Positions 60,149 through 64,000 of a DNA stretch of 64,000 bases are shown piece after piece. How positions within the stretch are numbered: the first letter of the stretch is position 1; every line of letters begins with the position of its first letter. The DNA comes from Alkalibacillus aidingensis (GTDB lineage Bacteria > Bacillota > Bacilli > Bacillales > Alkalibacillaceae). Made by a program: the position numbers and the translations under genes. The stretch lies in NCBI RefSeq assembly GCF_014595945.1, contig NZ_JABXWU010000005.1, positions 62,001 through 126,000 on the forward strand. The letters run 5' to 3'. The notes beneath the pieces were generated by a model. The model saw only the letters and a program-made list of their open reading frames with translations, made no database searches and was not told the DNA's origin.

Positions 60149-60373
60149 GTGGCATATCAATCAGAGGCACAACTGGAAAAAAATATGATTGAACAGCTTG
60201 TTCGACAACAATATGAAAAAGTAACTGTAAACAATGAAAGTGAACTTATACATAACTTTAGGGAACAATTGAATAAATTTAATAAAAAGAAGTTAAAAGA
60301 AGATCCATTGATAGACGAAGAGTTTAGTCGTTTCTTAACTCAAATTATGGTGATGTTAAGAGAGGAAATGTGA
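60149..60373 (+). pseudogene. Remnant of a type I restriction subunit HsdR
   Basis: 74 codons, MAYQSEAQLEKNMIEQLVRQ at the start, which matches the usual N-terminus of HsdR; a full subunit is about 1000 residues. It ends at TGA 60371-60373, and nothing after it resembles HsdR. Start GTG 60149 follows GGGGGAG. It is best read as the 5' scar of a lost type I system. Confidence 0.65.
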
Positions 60374-60378
60374 ATAAA

Positions 60379-60486
60379 GTGATTATTAAAGATCCAACTC
60401 GTATCAGCAGGGATAATACAAATATCACAAAGATAGTTAATTTTATAAAAAACAACGGAACTAAATTGGAAATGGCTACGAAGTAA
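60379..60486 (+). CDS. Short open frame, possibly a gene scar
   Basis: A 35-residue frame starting GTG 60379: MIIKDPTRISRDNTNITK. It follows the HsdR remnant by five bases and may be translated from AGAGG upstream, or may be part of a deleted gene. No family recognised. Confidence 0.25.
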   Translation: MIIKDPTRISRDNTNITKIVNFIKNNGTKLEMATK

Positions 60487-60537
60487 GGTGTCTTTGGCAC
60501 TTCATTTATGTATGAAATGGCAGTATATTTTCTGTAT

Positions 60538-60598
60538 ATCAAAAGACCTTCAACAACCTACCAATGTATAAAATGGTGTATATTGAAGGTCTTTTGAT
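60538..60598. terminator. Long inverted repeat, terminator-like
   Basis: A perfect 16-bp inverted repeat ATCAAAAGACCTTCAA / TTGAAGGTCTTTTGAT with a 29-nt arm loop that contains a smaller ACCA/TGGT hairpin. It could end transcription from the left (CTTTTGAT) and from the right. Confidence 0.55.
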
Positions 60599-60740
60599 TA
60601 TGGAGATTATTGAAGTAAAGCCACCCCTAAGTGAAATAAGGATGAGACTCTATTAGCTGATTGTGTTTGACACATTATACACGTACTTACATTAGAAGCC
60701 CTTGGTAGTTCTAAAGCAACTGGGTTCTACTAATACTTTT

Positions 60741-61298
60741 TTATACAACTGGCACCCAATATTCAGACCAGTAATTTTTTCTTAAATATTCGTTTCCGTT
60801 TGACTTGTCCATAGTCTCGATTAATTCTCTCAAAATAAGAAACTGAGCTGCAACAGAGTTCACTGCGTTTAATAAGTTTCCTTTTGTGACATTTTTAATC
60901 CTATCGTGTTTAATCGATTGGTAATCTCTCCACCACATTAAATTAGCATAAGACTTTGTTGCATCGGTATTTTCAAAAGGGAAAATTATTATGCTATCAT
61001 CGTTTATAGTATTTATACCAGTAGCAAGACCATTATCATTTTCGAAATACTTTCCAATTACTCGGGCATAATCTTTCATTTTAAAATATTTACCTTCACT
61101 TTGAATACCATAATTATCGCAAAGCCGCTTAAATAATGAATCTAGTTCTGAACAAGATAGCAATATAATAGATGCAAACTCATCAGAATAAGCATCTTTA
61201 TTTTTATTAGAATGTGTTACATACTGATTAGTTTTTACTAACATTTTTTCAATGGAAAGATAATATTGCCAATGCATTTCAAATACAGATCTATTCAA
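60741..61298 (-). CDS. HEPN-like protein (unnamed family)
   Basis: A 185-residue all-alpha protein, start TTG 61298 after AAAGG. Near the C-terminus WWRDYQSIKHDRIKNVTKG contains R-x6-H, the HEPN RNase motif, followed by a helix (NAVNSVAAQFLILREL). Upstream is a helix with SCSELDSLFKRL. HEPN proteins are common RNases in toxin and defence systems, so a defence role is inferred from motif and setting only. Confidence 0.5.
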   Translation of the reverse strand: MNRSVFEMHWQYYLSIEKMLVKTNQYVTHSNKNKDAYSDEFASIILLSCSELDSLFKRLCDNYGIQSEGKYFKMKDYARVIGKYFENDNGLATGINTINDDSIIIFPFENTDATKSYANLMWWRDYQSIKHDRIKNVTKGNLLNAVNSVAAQFLILRELIETMDKSNGNEYLRKNYWSEYWVPVV

Positions 61299-61508
61299 AG
61301 ATATTATCCTTTCTACACTTAGTGGTAATTCTACTATTAATTAAAGATAACAGTTTTGTGTCCGCTTGAGATAATAATCTTCAAGCTCCTAGACTTCGCT
61401 GCCCTAAATAATTTTAGGATATAATATTTTCCACCTACAAAATTAATGCAGCCTTTAGTAGTTAATATATAACAATTTTTCATTTTTCATTGCTAGAATT
61501 TACTTTTT
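61299..61508. other. Spacer between the two HEPN-like genes
   Basis: About 210 bp, AT-rich, with no gene. Both flanking genes are on the minus strand, so it may hold the promoter of the 60741 gene. Confidence 0.4.
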
Positions 61509-62819
61509 CTATGAGAAAAGATTTTTATATTCTTCTTCCACCTCATCCCCTAACAATTCTTTAGCAGTTTCTAGTAAAACCTTATTTTTGCCACCGTACC
61601 TTCCATCATAGCATTGTGGATTATCATTAACTTCGCTTAGCAAGCGTTTCATTTGTTTTTTATTAAAGCCAGTAAAGAATGGTCTAATACAGTGTTCAAA
61701 CGTTATGTCCGCAGCATCATAAGAACCACTGTGATAGTAATGACTAATCATCAAATCATAAAAATCCTCAATGTTTTTATCTCCAGCTTTAGATAATAAA
61801 AAAGTGATCTCGCCGTTTTTTAACAGATACGTTTGAATATAAGGTTGATTAATATAAGTTCCATAGCTATGTAACTTGGAGTCGAGATGGTTCAAGTGTT
61901 CTTCTAGAGTATCAAACAAGAAGGTTCCTTTAACTGTCAATTTTTTTGAATCCTTTATCCGAATTTTTAATATCTCCTGTGCATGTTCATGTAATTCATT
62001 GTATATATTTGGAAATTCTGCTAAGAAATCAACTAACTTGGTCAGTATTTTAGCATCTCCATCTAAGAAATCACTAAAATAGGTGGATTCTTTTTTTATA
62101 TTTTCAAAGAGGTTTTGTTCATACTTCTTATAAATGACTAAAAGAACACGAAAATTAATATCCCTATTGTCACTCTCTCTTTTACTATTTTTCTTAAATA
62201 CTAGTTTCCATAAGTGTTTAAATATGTATTCAACAAGCTCTCTGTTAGAATAAACTAAAAACTTTGATTCTAAGTACTTCGTTAGTCGTTCTTCTGTAGG
62301 AAAATCATTTTTAATTCTCTCTATTTCTAGAACAAAAGGAAGGAAAACATTTTTAGTGAGTAATGGGTGTTTATTTAGTAAACCCTCTAGCATATTAATT
62401 ATAAGGGATTTTGTCAATTCCTCATTAGGTGTGTATAAAATCTCTAATGAATTTAATACCGGATGCCCGGATAGATTACGATATTTTTTTAAAGTTGTAA
62501 TATGCGTATACACATCATTTTCTAGTAACTTAGCTTCTTTAAAGGATTTTTCAATAAGTTTATTTTCCCAATCCGGTGAAACAGGATCTTCTTCTTTTTG
62601 TACTTCCAATTCTTGTAAAATTTTTTTAGCTTTTTCATCATTATGGATATCCTTTAAGTCATTTAATTTAAACACTAGATCACAAATTACTACGGTATAT
62701 AACATTACAACTGCTGATCTATAATTTCCGTTCTTGTAGGAGCTGAGAACTTCTCTAAAGTATTCTTTTGTTTTTTGATGATAGATGCTCTCGGTAAGTG
62801 TATCCAGTTTTTGTTCCAT
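61509..62819 (-). CDS. HEPN-domain protein with long C-terminal region
   Basis: A 436-residue protein from ATG 62819 (AGAGGGA upstream). The first 160 residues look like a HEPN helical bundle: NGNYRSAVVMLYTVVICDLVF, then LKKYRNLSGHPVLN with R-x4-H. The remainder (about 275 residues) is alpha-helical and charged, with no recognised domain. Full-length, no membrane segments. Similar HEPN-plus-unknown proteins are frequent in defence islands; the function here is unproven. Confidence 0.55.
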   Translation of the reverse strand: MEQKLDTLTESIYHQKTKEYFREVLSSYKNGNYRSAVVMLYTVVICDLVFKLNDLKDIHNDEKAKKILQELEVQKEEDPVSPDWENKLIEKSFKEAKLLENDVYTHITTLKKYRNLSGHPVLNSLEILYTPNEELTKSLIINMLEGLLNKHPLLTKNVFLPFVLEIERIKNDFPTEERLTKYLESKFLVYSNRELVEYIFKHLWKLVFKKNSKRESDNRDINFRVLLVIYKKYEQNLFENIKKESTYFSDFLDGDAKILTKLVDFLAEFPNIYNELHEHAQEILKIRIKDSKKLTVKGTFLFDTLEEHLNHLDSKLHSYGTYINQPYIQTYLLKNGEITFLLSKAGDKNIEDFYDLMISHYYHSGSYDAADITFEHCIRPFFTGFNKKQMKRLLSEVNDNPQCYDGRYGGKNKVLLETAKELLGDEVEEEYKNLFS

Positions 62820-63481
62820 TCCCTCTACCCTTCCTGATGTTTTCATATTTTATTAAAGAGTTTAACATAAGATTTCGCAAATCCTCTAAACAAGCTTGTT
62901 TTGGCTTCTTCAACTAAACTGCCTCCGTTAGATTAAGATCACTATTCACAAACTATATTTTTGTTATAACTAAATTTTAACATAAATACCCATTAGTTAT
63001 GGAAGCTCTTCCCTCCAAAATTTGGCCCTTATCTGAAGATTTCAATACAAGATAAACGTATAAATATCACAAATCATACATTTGAAAGCTGGTTTATTTA
63101 TACCACTTTGCTAATAAAAATACTGGCAACAACGTACATAGAATAAATGCCAAATTCCAAAATAAGGGAACCTTTTTAAATACCTAGCATATTTACAACA
63201 TGGACTATAATAATATTGTTCCTAGCCGGGAAAAATGCTATAAGGGTAATAACTTACCATCTAAGTTTTTCGCGTATTTTACAGTCCCAAAATGCTTAAA
63301 AGATGATTTTTTTCAAAAGTTTACTTTAATATACAAAAATTATATACTGTAATTGTATGTCTGACATACGGCAAGGCCACCGGTGACACACAGGGATCAT
63401 CGGTGGCTCTTTTATTATTTATGATTGAATTATTAGTGATGTAGAATAACAAGTCGTTACAAAGTTAGAGGTGTGTACCAG
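62820..63481. other. AT-rich spacer with an orphan terminator
   Basis: About 660 bp without a supported gene. A possible -10 (TATACT, near 63342) lies shortly before the hairpin at 63375-63412. The left part holds nothing recognised. Confidence 0.4.
63375..63418 (+). terminator. Strong terminator without an upstream gene
   Basis: GCCACCGGTGA and TCATCGGTGGC pair (one G-T) and are followed by TCTTTTATT. No open reading frame precedes it. Confidence 0.75.
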
Positions 63482-64000
63482 ATGTCGTATATCAGAAAGA
63501 CTTGGAGAGAATATATTTATGAGGAAATACAAGAAGATAGAGAGACTTATTATGTAGAATATCATCCTATCAACCTCAAAAGTTATTATTTTGCTCATTT
63601 GAATTTGGTGTTTATTAACATTCCTAAAACTACAGAGGAAATTATTGATATTAAGGAAAAAGAATTAACTGAGTGGCTAAAAAGATTTCCATTACCAATT
63701 ATGGTCACGTCCTTTGATCGAAAAGGTGATAAAATCTCTATAAATGATAATAAAGTGTTTATGGGTTATATAAACAATGAGAAAGGAACTATTGTAAAGA
63801 AGTGGGGAAGTATTTCTGTTGAGGAAATTCCCGAAGAGCAGCTAAGTGATCAATTTATAAAAAAAGTATATGGTGATTTGCCATTTATACATAGAAAAGA
63901 AAAAGATCAAAGTTCCAAAATGAAAGCAAGTGAGATGAAAAAAATAAAAAATCTAGTAGATTTCACTTTTTATACATGGTTATTTTTATCTATAATAATT
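63482..64000 (+). CDS. Unidentified protein cut by the right edge
   Basis: 173 codons are open to the edge from ATG 63482, with AGAGGTG upstream. The sequence begins MSYIRKTWREYIYEEIQE, is rich in charged residues and Tyr/Ile, and near residue 158 turns hydrophobic (FTFYTWLFLSIII), suggesting a membrane anchor after a cytoplasmic N-terminal part. No family recognised. Confidence 0.6.
   Translation, partial: MSYIRKTWREYIYEEIQEDRETYYVEYHPINLKSYYFAHLNLVFINIPKTTEEIIDIKEKELTEWLKRFPLPIMVTSFDRKGDKISINDNKVFMGYINNEKGTIVKKWGSISVEEIPEEQLSDQFIKKVYGDLPFIHRKEKDQSSKMKASEMKKIKNLVDFTFYTWLFLSIII

Noticed and set aside
52579-64000. Right attachment-site copy of the rlmH end
   Set aside because: No direct repeat of the ACCGTACCATAAATAG sequence was seen to the right; the island probably ends beyond the window.

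Overview
The window is the replication-origin region of a low-GC, spore-forming member of the Bacillaceae (Bacillota). Gene order matches the Bacillus subtilis origin: serS, pdxT, pdxS, dacA, gyrA, gyrB, remB, recF, yaaA, dnaN and dnaA run leftward, while rpmH, rnpA, yidC, jag, mnmE, mnmG, rsmG, noc, soj and spo0J run rightward, so nearly every gene is transcribed away from oriC. YyaC, Noc, Soj/Spo0J and SpoIIIJ-type YidC indicate a sporulating lineage. Many acidic proteins would fit a salt-tolerant genus, but the genus cannot be fixed from the sequence.

Layout. 1-7.1 kb: end of an unknown gene, a bactofilin plus M23 peptidase pair, tRNA-Ser, T-box-controlled serS, PLP synthase (pdxST) and dacA. 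7.1-17.8 kb: an HD-GYP-like protein, then the gyrA-dnaA replication block. 16.27-18.25 kb: a bipartite oriC, with an unwinding region between dnaA and dnaN and a DnaA-box cluster between dnaA and rpmH. 18.4-40.5 kb: ribosome, tRNA-modification and chromosome-partition genes with three parS sites, the rpsF-ssb-rpsR operon, yybS-gdpP-rplI-dnaB and purA. 40.6-49.9 kb: tRNA-Asp, tRNA-Phe, an M23 peptidase with LysM and G5 domains, and the walRKHIJ-htrC operon. 50-52.6 kb: a second DnaA-box-rich spacer, an asparagine synthetase and rlmH.

From about 52.56 kb to the right edge the content changes to an accessory island. A large serine recombinase is read antisense into the last 66 bp of rlmH, the same site used by staphylococcal SCC elements. 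It is followed by a membrane-anchored Mrr-type nuclease, a small zinc-ribbon-like protein, and a second serine recombinase that is both frameshifted and split from its start codon by an IS21-family element. Removing that IS with one copy of a 4-bp GACA target duplication restores the reading frame exactly. Further right are an hsdR remnant, two proteins with HEPN-like RX4-6H motifs, and a gene cut by the window edge. The island looks like a decayed, layered defence and recombination locus; its far end is outside the window.

The least explained structure is in the spacers. Two spacers (24.75-25.0 and 33.3-33.9 kb) hold arrays in an almost strict 52-bp register. Each unit can fold on itself, and two sequence types use different but each self-complementary stems. 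Two other spacers (6.86-7.06 and 14.61-14.76 kb) hold paralogous arrays of a near-palindromic ATTCATNAAT core repeated every 20-21 bp, about two helical turns, in opposite orientations. A third dispersed element (14.93-15.04 kb) is a long imperfect palindrome with a decayed copy near 1.9 kb.
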